A stretch of DNA of 64,000 nucleotides from Arthrobacter silvisoli. GTDB taxonomy: Bacteria; Actinomycetota; Actinomycetes; Actinomycetales; Micrococcaceae. The position numbers and the translations under genes were made by a program. The notes beneath the pieces were generated by a model. That model saw nothing but the letters and a program-made list of their open reading frames with translations. It did not search any database and was not told the origin of the DNA. The stretch spans positions 62,001 through 126,000 of the forward strand of contig NZ_QRCU01000078.1 of assembly GCF_003369445.1 (NCBI RefSeq), in the 5' to 3' direction. Positions 30,958-39,241 of the stretch are shown here, one piece after another (positions within the stretch are counted from its first letter, which is position 1; every line of letters starts with the position of its first letter).

Positions 30958-31898
30958 GCGGGATGTTCCTCCAGGAAGGTGCGGATGGCGGCTGCAGCGG
31001 GTTCCGGCGTCTCGTAATGGATCAGGTGTCCGACGCCGGGAATCACCACGAGCCGGCCGTCCGGCAGGTTTTCCAGCAGTTTGTGCTGGTCCGGCAGGGT
31101 GGCGATCTCGTCTTTTTCGCCGGCGATGAGCAGGACCGGCAGCTGCAGCCGGGGCGCTGCCTCGGCGACGTGGCTGGACACCGAGGCCTTGAAGGATTCG
31201 AGCAGGCTGTTCCGGTCCGCGAAGGCGGAGAAGTACGCATCGTGCTGGGCGTGCACGAATCCGCGCAACGGCTTGTCGCGCGTCTTGGCCATGGTTTCGC
31301 TCATGACGCGTACGATCAGCCGGTTCCGCAGCAGCGCCAGGCCCAGCCGCCGCGGCAGCCTCGCCGACAGCTGGTAGTAGAACACGGCGAGCTTGGTCAT
31401 GAGGCCCTTGGGGCCTTCCAACGCGGGGGAGGCGATGGGGTTGATCAGCACAAGGGGCGTGACCGTGCCGGGGTGAGCGGCGACGAAATGGCTCGCGATG
31501 ATGGAGCCGAAGGAATGCCCCAGCAGCATAGTGTCGCGGCCGAGGCCGAGCGCGGCCATGAACTCGGAGATGAACTTTCCGTAGCGCTCCACGGTGTGCT
31601 CGTCCCGGACAAAGGCGTCGGAACTGCCGAACCCGGGCAGATCGGGAACAATGACGCGCATTTCCGGCAGCATGTCGACCACCCGGAGCAGTCCGTGGTG
31701 GTCGCCGCGGAATCCGTGGATCACCAGGATGGTGCGGGTGGCGGGTGTGGCGTTGACCGGTTCGTAGGACCAGTAGGCGACTGTGCCGCCGTCGAGCTCC
31801 AGGTCCGAGGCGCGGGTCCGCCCGGCCAGGGACGGGCTGAAGAACGCCGCCTGCGGGTCCGGTGCGGGGCCGGAGCGGCCGGTGTCCAGTTGTTCCAT
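30954..31898 (-). CDS. Alpha/beta hydrolase
   Basis: This 314-aa protein starts at the ATG complementary to 31896-31898; a longer reading frame runs back into the aldo/keto reductase. It has the alpha/beta-hydrolase core: ILVIHGFRGDHHGLL with the oxyanion HG, VIVPDLPGFGSSDAFVRDEH, the nucleophile elbow LLGHSFGSIIASHFV (Ser in GHSFG), the acid in AGEKDEIATLP, and the catalytic His in IPGVGHLIHYETPE. A cap domain lies between (MTKLAVFYYQLSARLPRRLG). Substrate unknown; it could be an esterase, lipase or epoxide hydrolase-like enzyme. It lies 58 nt downstream of the aldo/keto reductase and overlaps the glycosyltransferase. Confidence 0.88.
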   Translation of the reverse strand: MEQLDTGRSGPAPDPQAAFFSPSLAGRTRASDLELDGGTVAYWSYEPVNATPATRTILVIHGFRGDHHGLLRVVDMLPEMRVIVPDLPGFGSSDAFVRDEHTVERYGKFISEFMAALGLGRDTMLLGHSFGSIIASHFVAAHPGTVTPLVLINPIASPALEGPKGLMTKLAVFYYQLSARLPRRLGLALLRNRLIVRVMSETMAKTRDKPLRGFVHAQHDAYFSAFADRNSLLESFKASVSSHVAEAAPRLQLPVLLIAGEKDEIATLPDQHKLLENLPDGRLVVIPGVGHLIHYETPEPAAAAIRTFLEEHPA

Positions 31899-31956
31899 GC
31901 GTAGGGTCCTAAATCGGCTGGGGTCCAGTTGGCAGCGCTCTTTATGGGCGGCGCTC

Positions 31957-32835
31957 TTAGTTGACGTTGTCCGGGTGCGAACCCGTGCGGTGGTGGCGTT
32001 CAAGGGAGGCCAGGCCGTCCATGTCCTCGGCCGGCAGTTCGAAGTCGAACACCCTGAAGTTTTCCTCGATGCGGGCACCGGAACTCGCCTTGGGGATGAC
32101 GATGTTGCCCAGTTGCAGGTGCCAGCGGATCACGATTTGGGCCGGCGTCCTGCCGTGCTTTTCGGCGAGCGCCAGGATGGCCGGGTCGGTCAGCACGTGG
32201 CCGCGGCCGAGCGGGCTCCAGGCCTCGGTGCGGATGCCGAGCTGCTCGTGCAAGGCCCGGAGCTTGCCCTGCTGCAGCCACGGGTGGAGTTCGATCTGGT
32301 TGACCGCCGGCACCACTTCCGCGGACGACATGAGGGTCTCCAGGTGCGCGGGCTGGAAGTTGGAGACGCCGATCGCCCGGACGCGGCCCTCACGGTAGAG
32401 GGTTTCCATGGCCTTGTAGCTTTCCTGGAACAGTCCCCGCTCGGGGCACGGCCAGTGGATCAGGTAGAGGTCCACGTGGTCCAGGCCCAGCCGTGTCATC
32501 GACTCGTCGAAGGCGCGCAGAGTGGAGTCGTAGCCTTGGTCGTCGTTCCACAGCTTGGTGGTAACGAAGATGTCGTTGCGGGTGAGCGAGTGGAACTCTT
32601 CACCGGATCCGCCAGTGTCTTCAAAGCCGTCCGTCGGGGCGAGCGCCCGGCCGATTCCCTTGCCCACGCCGGTCTCGTTGCCGTACATGGCGGCCGTGTC
32701 AAAGTGGCGGTATCCGGTGGCGATGGCGGTGGACACCAGCCCCGCGGCGTCCGCCGGGGGGACCTTGTACAGACCGAACCCCAACTGGTCGATCAGGACG
32801 CCGTTGTTGAGGCTGAGGCGGGGCGAGGGTTTCAT
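31957..32835 (-). CDS. Aldo/keto reductase
   Basis: A 292-aa NADPH-dependent oxidoreductase with a TIM-barrel fold. It shows the AKR catalytic tetrad: Asp and Tyr in YRHFDTAAMYGNE, Lys in VTTKLWNDDQGYD and His in VDLYLIHWPCPERG. The pattern RAIGVSNFQPAHLETLM, VNQIELHPWLQQ, SPLGRG and IPKASSGARIEENFRVFDF is that of the 2,5-diketo-gluconate reductase-like branch (AKR5). The substrate cannot be deduced. A segment of about 15 residues (PTDGFEDTGGSGEEFHSL) is inserted between the first two motifs and also occurs in some actinobacterial members. It lies between the glycerol regulator and the hydrolase, on the same strand, and may be co-transcribed. Confidence 0.92.
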   Translation of the reverse strand: MKPSPRLSLNNGVLIDQLGFGLYKVPPADAAGLVSTAIATGYRHFDTAAMYGNETGVGKGIGRALAPTDGFEDTGGSGEEFHSLTRNDIFVTTKLWNDDQGYDSTLRAFDESMTRLGLDHVDLYLIHWPCPERGLFQESYKAMETLYREGRVRAIGVSNFQPAHLETLMSSAEVVPAVNQIELHPWLQQGKLRALHEQLGIRTEAWSPLGRGHVLTDPAILALAEKHGRTPAQIVIRWHLQLGNIVIPKASSGARIEENFRVFDFELPAEDMDGLASLERHHRTGSHPDNVN

Positions 32836-32862
32836 AGCAAAGACTCTACCTATCCACCGGGC

Positions 32863-33825
32863 TCACGCGGAGCCACCGAAGCTCACCAGGCGCCGCGCCG
32901 TTGCCTCGTCCACGATGAGTTCGGTGGCGAGCCGCGCCGCGAGCGCCCCGCGCAGCCCGTCGATCTTGGACGCGCCGGAGACGACGCAGATCCGGCGCCG
33001 TACCTGGCGCAGTTGCTCGTGGCTCGGCCCGGTGCTCCTTTCGTTCAGGGTGATTCCGTCCGAGGACCCGTCGGCGCGGAAGAACACGGTGGCGACGTCG
33101 CCCACCACGTCCGAACCGGCGAGCAGCTTGAGATCGTCCTCGTCCAGGTAGCCGCCGGCGTACACATGGCTCGGATAGGAGGAATCGACGGAACCCACAC
33201 CGAAGATCGCGATGCTCATCCGGTCCTGGAGGTCCAGCACCCGCCGCACACTGCGCTCCTTCCACATTGCGGTCTTGGTGGAGGCATGGTCGAAGAACGC
33301 GGGCACGGGGAATTGTTCCACCCGGGCGCCGTAGGCGATGCCGAAGCGGCGCATGATGTCGCTGGCGTAGGTGATGCCGGTGGTCTGCATGTTTCCGGCC
33401 CCGTTGAGCTGGACCACGATGCTGTCGTGCGTGATCTTGCGGGTCAGGTGCCGGCTCACGGCGCTGATGGTCGCGCCCCAGGCGACGCCGATGATCGCGT
33501 TCGAATCGACCAGCGGGCCGATGGTGCGGGCGGCCTGCATCGCCACCCGGTCCAGGGTTTCCGCCTCGTTCAGGGTGTCCAGCACGGGGACCACGTGGAC
33601 ATCCACGTTGTATTGCTCGCGGATCAGCCGCTCCAGTTGCGGGGCTGTGTCCAGGGGGCTGCGGATCTGGATCTGTACCAGCCCGGTGTCGCGGGCAGAG
33701 GACAGCAGCCGCGAAACGGTGGAGCGGGAGGTCCGCAGCTCCCGTGCAATTGCGTCCATCGTGAGGTCCTGAAGATAGTACATCTGGGCCGCCCTGAGGG
33801 CGTCAGAGTGTCGTGACCGTGGCAT
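32863..33825 (-). CDS. SorC/DeoR-type sugar-binding transcriptional regulator, probable glycerol-operon regulator
   Basis: The 320-aa protein starts at the ATG complementary to 33823-33825 with GGAG upstream; a GTG at 33843 is possible but lies in the operator palindrome. The N-terminal helix-turn-helix is AAQMYYLQDLTMDAIARELR and TSRSTVSRLLSSARDTGLV; the C-terminal effector domain of the SorC family follows (VAWGATISAVSRHLTRK; VVQLNGAGNMQT; IFGVGSVDSSYPSHVYAGGY; CVVSGASKIDGLRGALAARL). These bind phosphorylated sugars. Because it diverges from glpD-glpF-glpK with a palindrome in between, it is likely the glycerol/glycerol-3-phosphate repressor, an inference from position. Confidence 0.85.
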   Translation of the reverse strand: MPRSRHSDALRAAQMYYLQDLTMDAIARELRTSRSTVSRLLSSARDTGLVQIQIRSPLDTAPQLERLIREQYNVDVHVVPVLDTLNEAETLDRVAMQAARTIGPLVDSNAIIGVAWGATISAVSRHLTRKITHDSIVVQLNGAGNMQTTGITYASDIMRRFGIAYGARVEQFPVPAFFDHASTKTAMWKERSVRRVLDLQDRMSIAIFGVGSVDSSYPSHVYAGGYLDEDDLKLLAGSDVVGDVATVFFRADGSSDGITLNERSTGPSHEQLRQVRRRICVVSGASKIDGLRGALAARLATELIVDEATARRLVSFGGSA

Positions 33826-33838
33826 CCCAACTCCATTC

Positions 33839-33852
33839 TGCACGTTCGTGCA
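33839..33852. promoter_or_regulatory. Palindromic operator candidate in the glp divergent promoter
   Basis: TGCACG-TT-CGTGCA is a perfect 6+6 inverted repeat located between the SorC regulator and glpD, 14 nt upstream of the regulator's ATG. A partial second copy (TGTGCA at 33892-33897) lies downstream of the glpD -10. Location and symmetry suggest a binding site for the divergent regulator. Confidence 0.55.
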
Positions 33853-33858
33853 AATAGC

Positions 33859-33888
33859 TTGATTTCATTTTCCATCATTCCAAAGAAT
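33859..33888 (+). promoter_or_regulatory. Candidate glpD promoter
   Basis: TTGATT (33859-33864) and AAGAAT (33883-33888) are spaced by 18 nt, giving a start near 33895 and a leader of about 55 nt. The palindrome at 33839-33852 lies immediately upstream of the -35, and a 5-bp inverted repeat (CATTC/GAATG) overlaps the -10. Confidence 0.45.
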
Positions 33889-33949
33889 GGGTGTGCAAGA
33901 TGCGCCCGGCGTGATGCGGCGCACAACCCCAAGCCCCAGGAGAGCAGTT

Positions 33950-35704
33950 TTGGGACACACCACGAACACCCCTTCCGCAGCAGGCGAGCGGGCCTCGGCA
34001 GCAGCGTTGCGCGCCCGTCCCCACGCCCGGGTCCTGATTATCGGCGGCGGCATCAACGGCGTCGGCACCTTCCGCGACCTGGCCCTGCAAGGCGTGGACG
34101 TTGCCCTCGTTGAACGCGGCGACTTCTGCCAGGGCGCCAGCGGCGCCTCCTCGCACATGATCCACGGCGGTATCCGCTACCTCGAGAACGGCGAGTTCCG
34201 GCTGGTGCGCGAGTCGGTCGTCGAACGCAACCGCCTGCTGAAGATCGCCCCGCACTACGTCAAGCCGCTGCAGACCACCATCCCGATCTTCAGCACCTTC
34301 TCCGGCGTCCTGTCCGCCCCGATGCGCTTCCTGACCCACAAGCAGGGCAAGCCGAAGGAGCGCGGCGCGTTCCTCATCAAGCTCGGCCTGAGCCTGTACG
34401 ACTCCTTCTCCCGCGACGGCGGCAGTGTCCCGCGGCACCAGTTCCGCGGCCGGGATGCCGCGCTGGCCGAATTGCCGGCCCTGGACCCTGCGGTCAAGTA
34501 CACCGCCACCTACTTCGACGCCTCGGTCCACAACCCGGAGCGGCTCACCTTGGATGTGCTGCAGGACGGCGTGAAGGCCGGAGCCGGCAGCGCCTTCGAC
34601 GGCGGCTCCGCCCGGGCCAGCAACTACGTCTCGCTGGTGTCCATGGCCGACGGCGAAGCCCGGCTGCGCGACGAACTCACCGGCGAGGAATTCACCTTCA
34701 GTGCCGACGTCATCGTCAACACCACCGGTGCCTGGGTGGACCTGACGAACAACGCCCTCGGCCAGCCCAGCACCTTCATGGGCGGCACGAAGGGCTCGCA
34801 CATCGTGCTGGACCACCCGGAGCTCCTGGCCGCGTGCGGCGGCCGGGAAATCTTCTTCGAGCACACGGACGGCCGGATCGTGCTGATCTACCCGATGGGC
34901 GACCGGGTCCTGGTGGGAACCACCGACGTCTACGCGGACATGGCCGAGGACGCCGTCTGCACCGAGCAGGAGATCGATTACTTCTTCGAACTGGTGGGCA
35001 AGGTGTTCCCGGCCATCACGGTCGACCGGCGCCAGATTGTCTACAGCTTCTCCGGCGTCCGGCCGCTGCCCCGCCACGACGACACCCAGCCGGGTTTCGT
35101 CTCCCGCGACTACCGGATCGAGCGGAGCGTCCCCGGCGGGGAGGGGTCCGCCGTCGTCCTCTCCCTGGTGGGCGGCAAGTGGACCACCTTCCGGGCCTTG
35201 GCCGAGCACCTCAGCAACGAGGTGCTCGCCGAACTGAAGGTGGAACGCAAGGTCTCGACGGCGAAACTCGCCATCGGCGGCGGCGCCGGCTTCCCCTCGA
35301 GCGAGGAAGGCGTGCAGGACTGGATCAAACGCCACATGTCTCCCGGTTTCGGTGCTGAGCGGGTGGCCGGGCTGCTGGCCCGCTACGGCACCCGGGCTGA
35401 AGAGGTCCTTCGCTACCTGAAGGCCGGCCACGACGAATTGCTGCGCTCCACCCACGAATTGAGCGTGCGGGAACTGGAGTTCATGGCCGGGCACGAGCAG
35501 ATCGGCCACCTCGTGGACGTGCTCATCCGGCGCACCTCCCTGGCCTTCCGCGGACTCGTCACCGGGGAACTGCTCAACGAAGTGGCCGAGGTCCTGGCGG
35601 GACCGCTGGGCTGGGACGGCCGCCGCAAGGCCAGTGAGATCAAGCACGCCCAGGACGTGCTCCAGCGCTTCCACCGGGTCACGGTACACAGCCTCGTGTC
35701 CTGA
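33950..35704 (+). CDS. glpD: Glycerol-3-phosphate dehydrogenase (FAD-dependent)
   Basis: GlpD oxidises glycerol-3-phosphate to DHAP at the membrane, passing electrons to quinone. I place the start at TTG 33950, because AGGAGAG lies 5 nt upstream; the frame is open back to 33887, adding 21 unconserved residues. The FAD-binding Rossmann motif ARVLIIGGGINGVGTFRDLA is near residue 30, followed by VERGDFCQGASGASSHMIHG and GGIRYLENGEFRLVRES. Later signatures: TKGSHIVLDHPELL, LIYPMGDRVLVGTTDVYADM, SFSGVRPL and GGKWTTFRALAEHL. The C-terminal DAO domain ends near RRTSLAFRGLVT. The 584-aa length is normal. First gene of glpDFK; 174 nt separate it from glpF. Confidence 0.94.
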   Translation: MGHTTNTPSAAGERASAAALRARPHARVLIIGGGINGVGTFRDLALQGVDVALVERGDFCQGASGASSHMIHGGIRYLENGEFRLVRESVVERNRLLKIAPHYVKPLQTTIPIFSTFSGVLSAPMRFLTHKQGKPKERGAFLIKLGLSLYDSFSRDGGSVPRHQFRGRDAALAELPALDPAVKYTATYFDASVHNPERLTLDVLQDGVKAGAGSAFDGGSARASNYVSLVSMADGEARLRDELTGEEFTFSADVIVNTTGAWVDLTNNALGQPSTFMGGTKGSHIVLDHPELLAACGGREIFFEHTDGRIVLIYPMGDRVLVGTTDVYADMAEDAVCTEQEIDYFFELVGKVFPAITVDRRQIVYSFSGVRPLPRHDDTQPGFVSRDYRIERSVPGGEGSAVVLSLVGGKWTTFRALAEHLSNEVLAELKVERKVSTAKLAIGGGAGFPSSEEGVQDWIKRHMSPGFGAERVAGLLARYGTRAEEVLRYLKAGHDELLRSTHELSVRELEFMAGHEQIGHLVDVLIRRTSLAFRGLVTGELLNEVAEVLAGPLGWDGRRKASEIKHAQDVLQRFHRVTVHSLVS

Positions 35705-35878
35705 CACCGCGCGTGGAAAGCGGTTTCCGCCCACCCGGTGCGGGAATCCGGGCGGGGGAGCCCGTGCTTCACGGACACCCCCGCCACCGGCCGGTTCCAC
35801 CCCTCCGGCCGGTATGAGAGAAATGCTGCGGCCCGCAGAACCCGCGGGGCCGCAACAACTGAAAATGAGGAGTCAAAG

Positions 35879-36628
35879 ATGTCTCTTGGAATTGTTTTCC
35901 TGTCCGAAGTCTTCGGCACAGCGATGCTGACCCTGCTTGGCTGCGGCGTCGTGGCCAACGTGGCCCTGAAGGGAACGAAGGGCAACAGCGGCGGGTTCCT
36001 GATGGTCACCTGGGGGTGGGGCATCGCCGTGTTCGCGGGCGTTTTCGTTGCCGCCAAGTCCGGTGCCCACCTGAACCCTGCCGTCACCCTCGGCCTCCTG
36101 GTGAACGGCAAGGCCGAATACGCCCCGGGCGTCGCCGTGGACTTCGCATCCACCCTGACGTACTTCGGCGGCGAACTGCTCGGCGCCTTCCTCGGCGCTG
36201 TGGTCTGCTGGCTGGCCCACAAGCAGCACTTCGACGCCGAACCCGTGGCCGCCAACAAACTCGGCGTCTTCTCCACCGGCCCCGCCATCCGCACCCTGCC
36301 GTGGAACCTGGTCACCGAAATCATCGGCACCTTCGTGCTGGTCTTCGTCATCCTGACCTTCGGCGGCACCCCCTCCGGACTGGGTCCGTTGGCCGTGGCC
36401 CTCCTGGTGGTCGGCATCGGCGTTTCGCTCGGTGGCCCCACCGGTTACGCCATCAACCCGGCCCGTGACCTCGGCCCGCGCATCGCCCACGCCATCCTGC
36501 CGATCAAGGGCAAAGGCTCCAGCGACTGGGCCTACTCCTGGGTTCCCGTGGTGGGCCCGCTGATCGGCGGCACCCTCGCCGGCCTCGTGGCTCTCTGGGT
36601 CCCCATCATTGCCACCGCTGCCAAGTAG
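35879..36628 (+). CDS. glpF: Glycerol uptake facilitator (aquaglyceroporin)
   Basis: A 249-aa MIP-family channel with six membrane helices and the two half-helix NPA motifs: AHLNPAVTLGLL near residue 65 and GYAINPARDLGPRIAH near residue 192. The Arg after the second NPA is the selectivity-filter arginine, and the following Asp (NPARD) is the residue that marks glycerol facilitators rather than strict aquaporins. ATG 35879 follows ATGAGGAG. The gene allows passive glycerol entry so that GlpK can trap it. It is 49 nt upstream of glpK in the same operon. Confidence 0.95.
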   Translation: MSLGIVFLSEVFGTAMLTLLGCGVVANVALKGTKGNSGGFLMVTWGWGIAVFAGVFVAAKSGAHLNPAVTLGLLVNGKAEYAPGVAVDFASTLTYFGGELLGAFLGAVVCWLAHKQHFDAEPVAANKLGVFSTGPAIRTLPWNLVTEIIGTFVLVFVILTFGGTPSGLGPLAVALLVVGIGVSLGGPTGYAINPARDLGPRIAHAILPIKGKGSSDWAYSWVPVVGPLIGGTLAGLVALWVPIIATAAK

Positions 36629-36677
36629 CCTGCAAGCACACCAGACAAAACCGAACCGGAAAGACAAGGACGTCATC

Positions 36678-38192
36678 GTGAACCAGTACGTAATCGCCAT
36701 CGACCAAGGCACCACCAGCTCGCGCGCCATCGTGTTCGACCACACGGGCAACATCGTCTCAACTGGCCAGATGGAGCATGAGCAGATCTTCCCGCAGGCC
36801 GGCTGGGTGGAGCACAACCCGGTCGAAATCTGGGACAACGTGCGGGAGGTCATCGGTTCCGCGCTGTCCAAGGCGAGCCTGACCCGGCACGACATCGCCG
36901 CCGTCGGCATCACCAACCAGCGCGAGACCGCCGTCGTCTGGGACAAGAACACCGGCGAGCCGGTCTACAACGCGATCGTCTGGCAGGACACCCGGACGCA
37001 GCCGATCGTGGACGAACTGGCCGCCGACGGCGGAGTGGAGCGCTTCAAGCAGAAGGTGGGCCTGCCCTTGGCCACCTACTTCTCCGGCACCAAGATCAAA
37101 TGGATCCTGGACAACGTCGAAGGCGCCCGCGCCAAGGCCGAAGCCGGGGACCTGATCTTCGGCAACACTGACGCCTGGGTGCTCTGGAACCTGACCGGCG
37201 GCCCCGACGGCGGCGTCCACGCCACGGACGTCACCAACGCGTCCCGCACCATGTTCATGGACCTGGAAACACTGCAGTGGGACCAGGAGATCCTGGACGC
37301 TTTCGGGGTTCCGGCCTCCATGATGCCGGCCATCCTTTCCTCCTCCGAGGTGTACGGCCAGGTGCACAGCTCCCAGCTGCTCCGGGAGGTGCCGGTTGCC
37401 GGCATCCTCGGCGACCAGCAGGCGGCCACCTTCGGCCAGGCCGCCTTCCAGCCCGGCGAGGCGAAGAACACCTACGGCACCGGCTGCTTCCTGATCTTCA
37501 ACACGGGCGAGGAAATCGTCCACTCGAAGAACGGGCTGCTGACCACGCTCGGCTACAAGCTGGGCGACGACAAGCCGCACTACGCCTTGGAAGGCTCCAT
37601 CGCCGTCACGGGCTCCCTGATCCAGTGGCTGCGCGACAACCTGGGCCTGATTTCCACGGCCCCGGAGGTCGAGACCCTCGCCGCCTCGGTCAATGACAAC
37701 GGCGGCGTGTATATCGTCCCAGCCTTCTCCGGCCTGTTCGCGCCGTACTGGCGCGCGGACGCCCGCGGTGCCATCGTCGGCCTGACACGCTTCGCCAACA
37801 AGGGACACATCGCCCGTGCGGCACTGGAGGCCACCGCCTTCCAGACCCGCGAAGTTCTCGACGCCGTCAACGCGGACTCCGGCGTTCCGCTCACCGAGCT
37901 GAAGGTCGACGGCGGCATGGTCGCCAACGAGGCGCTCATGCAGTTCCAGGCGGACATCCTGGGCGTTCCGGTCGTCCGTCCGAAAGTCGTGGAAACCACG
38001 GCCCTGGGCGCGGCCTACGCGGCGGGCCTCGCCGTCGGCTTCTGGAAGGACCTGGGGGAGCTGTCCGCGAACTGGGGCGAGGACAAGCGCTGGGAGCCGC
38101 AGCTTCCCGTGGAGGAGCAGGAGCGGCAGCTGCGCCTCTGGAAGAAGGCGGTCACCAAGTCCATGGACTGGGTGGACGAGGACGTCCGCTGA
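36678..38192 (+). CDS. glpK: Glycerol kinase
   Basis: GlpK phosphorylates glycerol to sn-glycerol-3-phosphate. The 504-aa FGGY-family protein starts at GTG 36678, 7 nt after AAGGA. Motifs: IAIDQGTTSSRAIVFDHTG (phosphate-1), IGITNQRET in the form VGITNQRETAVVWDK, AIVWQDTRT, GNTDAWVLWNLTGG, GILGDQQAATFGQAAF, YGTGCFLIFNTG, SGLFAPYWRADARG and the C-terminal adenosine motif LKVDGGMVANEALMQFQAD. The FGGY signature and the catalytic Asp in PAFSGLFAPYW context are intact. The HPr-phosphorylated His of Firmicutes is not expected. Operon end: a strong terminator 48 nt later. Confidence 0.98.
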   Translation: MNQYVIAIDQGTTSSRAIVFDHTGNIVSTGQMEHEQIFPQAGWVEHNPVEIWDNVREVIGSALSKASLTRHDIAAVGITNQRETAVVWDKNTGEPVYNAIVWQDTRTQPIVDELAADGGVERFKQKVGLPLATYFSGTKIKWILDNVEGARAKAEAGDLIFGNTDAWVLWNLTGGPDGGVHATDVTNASRTMFMDLETLQWDQEILDAFGVPASMMPAILSSSEVYGQVHSSQLLREVPVAGILGDQQAATFGQAAFQPGEAKNTYGTGCFLIFNTGEEIVHSKNGLLTTLGYKLGDDKPHYALEGSIAVTGSLIQWLRDNLGLISTAPEVETLAASVNDNGGVYIVPAFSGLFAPYWRADARGAIVGLTRFANKGHIARAALEATAFQTREVLDAVNADSGVPLTELKVDGGMVANEALMQFQADILGVPVVRPKVVETTALGAAYAAGLAVGFWKDLGELSANWGEDKRWEPQLPVEEQERQLRLWKKAVTKSMDWVDEDVR

Positions 38193-38240
38193 GGCGGGAC
38201 GCCTTGACGCAAGCCCGCTGATGCAGGCCCGCTGAGTAAG

Positions 38241-38276
38241 TGAAGGCCGGGGTGGCAGATGCCGCCCCGGCCTTCA
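38241..38276. terminator. Bidirectional terminator between glpK and the convergent secreted-protein gene
   Basis: tgaaggccgggg / ccccggccttca arms (12 bp) plus an inner GGC/GCC close on an AGAT loop. It lies 48 nt after glpK and 31 nt beyond the minus-strand gene's stop. The arms end in TGAA/TTCA, giving short T-containing tails on both strands; no long T-run. Confidence 0.75.
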
Positions 38277-38307
38277 CCGTGCAGATGGGTTCACGGTCCG
38301 GTCCGGC

Positions 38308-39207
38308 TCACGGCCCGACCGTGGCCGGCGCGGTCTTGGCGTAGACGCTCCTGCTGACCTTGTAGCCGCGCGCGTCAATCTCCAGAGCCTGGGCATTGAC
38401 CTGGTCCAACTGGGCCGCGGTCAAAGTCCGGATGCTGACAAGGTCCATGAATTCCTGGTCCGGGCCGCCAACTGCCGTCACCTTGACCAGGCCGGTACCG
38501 GCCGAATAGAACTTCCGTTGGTGTCCGGCGTCGGGCGGTTCAAGGGGGTTGTATTCGTCGATGACGAGGACGTCGTCGTAGCAGCCGGTGGGGACGCAGA
38601 CGCGCTGGTGTTTCTGGAAGACGCTGCCGCAATCCAGGAAATCGACCTTGGGCGCGTACGCCTGGACATGGTCGGGCGCGGTCAGGGACGGCCTGGCCGG
38701 CATGGCGGTGCCGGCCTGCGCCTTCGCAAGGCCGTGGATGAAGGTGCTCGGGGCGCCGACGAGTGTGCCGTTCTCATACTCTTCGGGGTACTCGCCGAAG
38801 AGCCACACCGCGCCCTGCCGGCTCTGGGCGAAGAACGCCAGTTCGGATTCCTGCAGCTGGCCGTCCTGGTAGTCGCGGTCCCACAGGACACGGGTCGTGA
38901 CTCCGTCGATCACCTTGCTCAGTCCGGTGACGGTGTGGACGACGGAGTGCGCGTGGACGCCGTCCTCGGAGGTGACCGTCCCGGTGGTGGTGTACTGCAT
39001 TCCTGGCTTCAACGGCAGCCATTTGTTGCTGATCTTCGTGGGCTGGGTGAAGTCGCTTGCGTTGTAGTGGATGGCGGACCCGGGTCCGCACAATTCGTCG
39101 GGCGCCGGGGTCGCCGCAGCGGTGGCCGCGGATGCGACGGACAGCGTGGCCGCAAGCAGCAGCAGGGCCGACGTGCCTGCTGTGCTTCGGCGGAACCGAG
39201 GGAACAT
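38308..39207 (-). CDS. Secreted protein of unknown function next to the RND cassette
   Basis: This 299-aa protein starts at the ATG complementary to 39205-39207, behind AAAGGAAG. A clear Sec signal peptide (basic MFPRFRRS, then TSALLLLAATLSVASAATAA, cleavage probably near residue 32) precedes a globular extracellular domain. Recognisable but unnamed features: KISNKWLPLKPGMQYTTTGT, VHTVTGLSKVIDGVTTRVLW, YPEEYENGTLVGAPSTFIHG and four downstream cysteines (FLDCGS, RVCVPTGCYDD) that could pair. I cannot name the family. It lies 34 nt downstream of the second RND permease on the same strand, with its own Shine-Dalgarno, and may be the last gene of that operon. Confidence 0.8.
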   Translation of the reverse strand: MFPRFRRSTAGTSALLLLAATLSVASAATAAATPAPDELCGPGSAIHYNASDFTQPTKISNKWLPLKPGMQYTTTGTVTSEDGVHAHSVVHTVTGLSKVIDGVTTRVLWDRDYQDGQLQESELAFFAQSRQGAVWLFGEYPEEYENGTLVGAPSTFIHGLAKAQAGTAMPARPSLTAPDHVQAYAPKVDFLDCGSVFQKHQRVCVPTGCYDDVLVIDEYNPLEPPDAGHQRKFYSAGTGLVKVTAVGGPDQEFMDLVSIRTLTAAQLDQVNAQALEIDARGYKVSRSVYAKTAPATVGP

Positions 39208-39241
39208 GGGCTTCCTTTCGATGGTGCGGTGCCGCGCGTGG

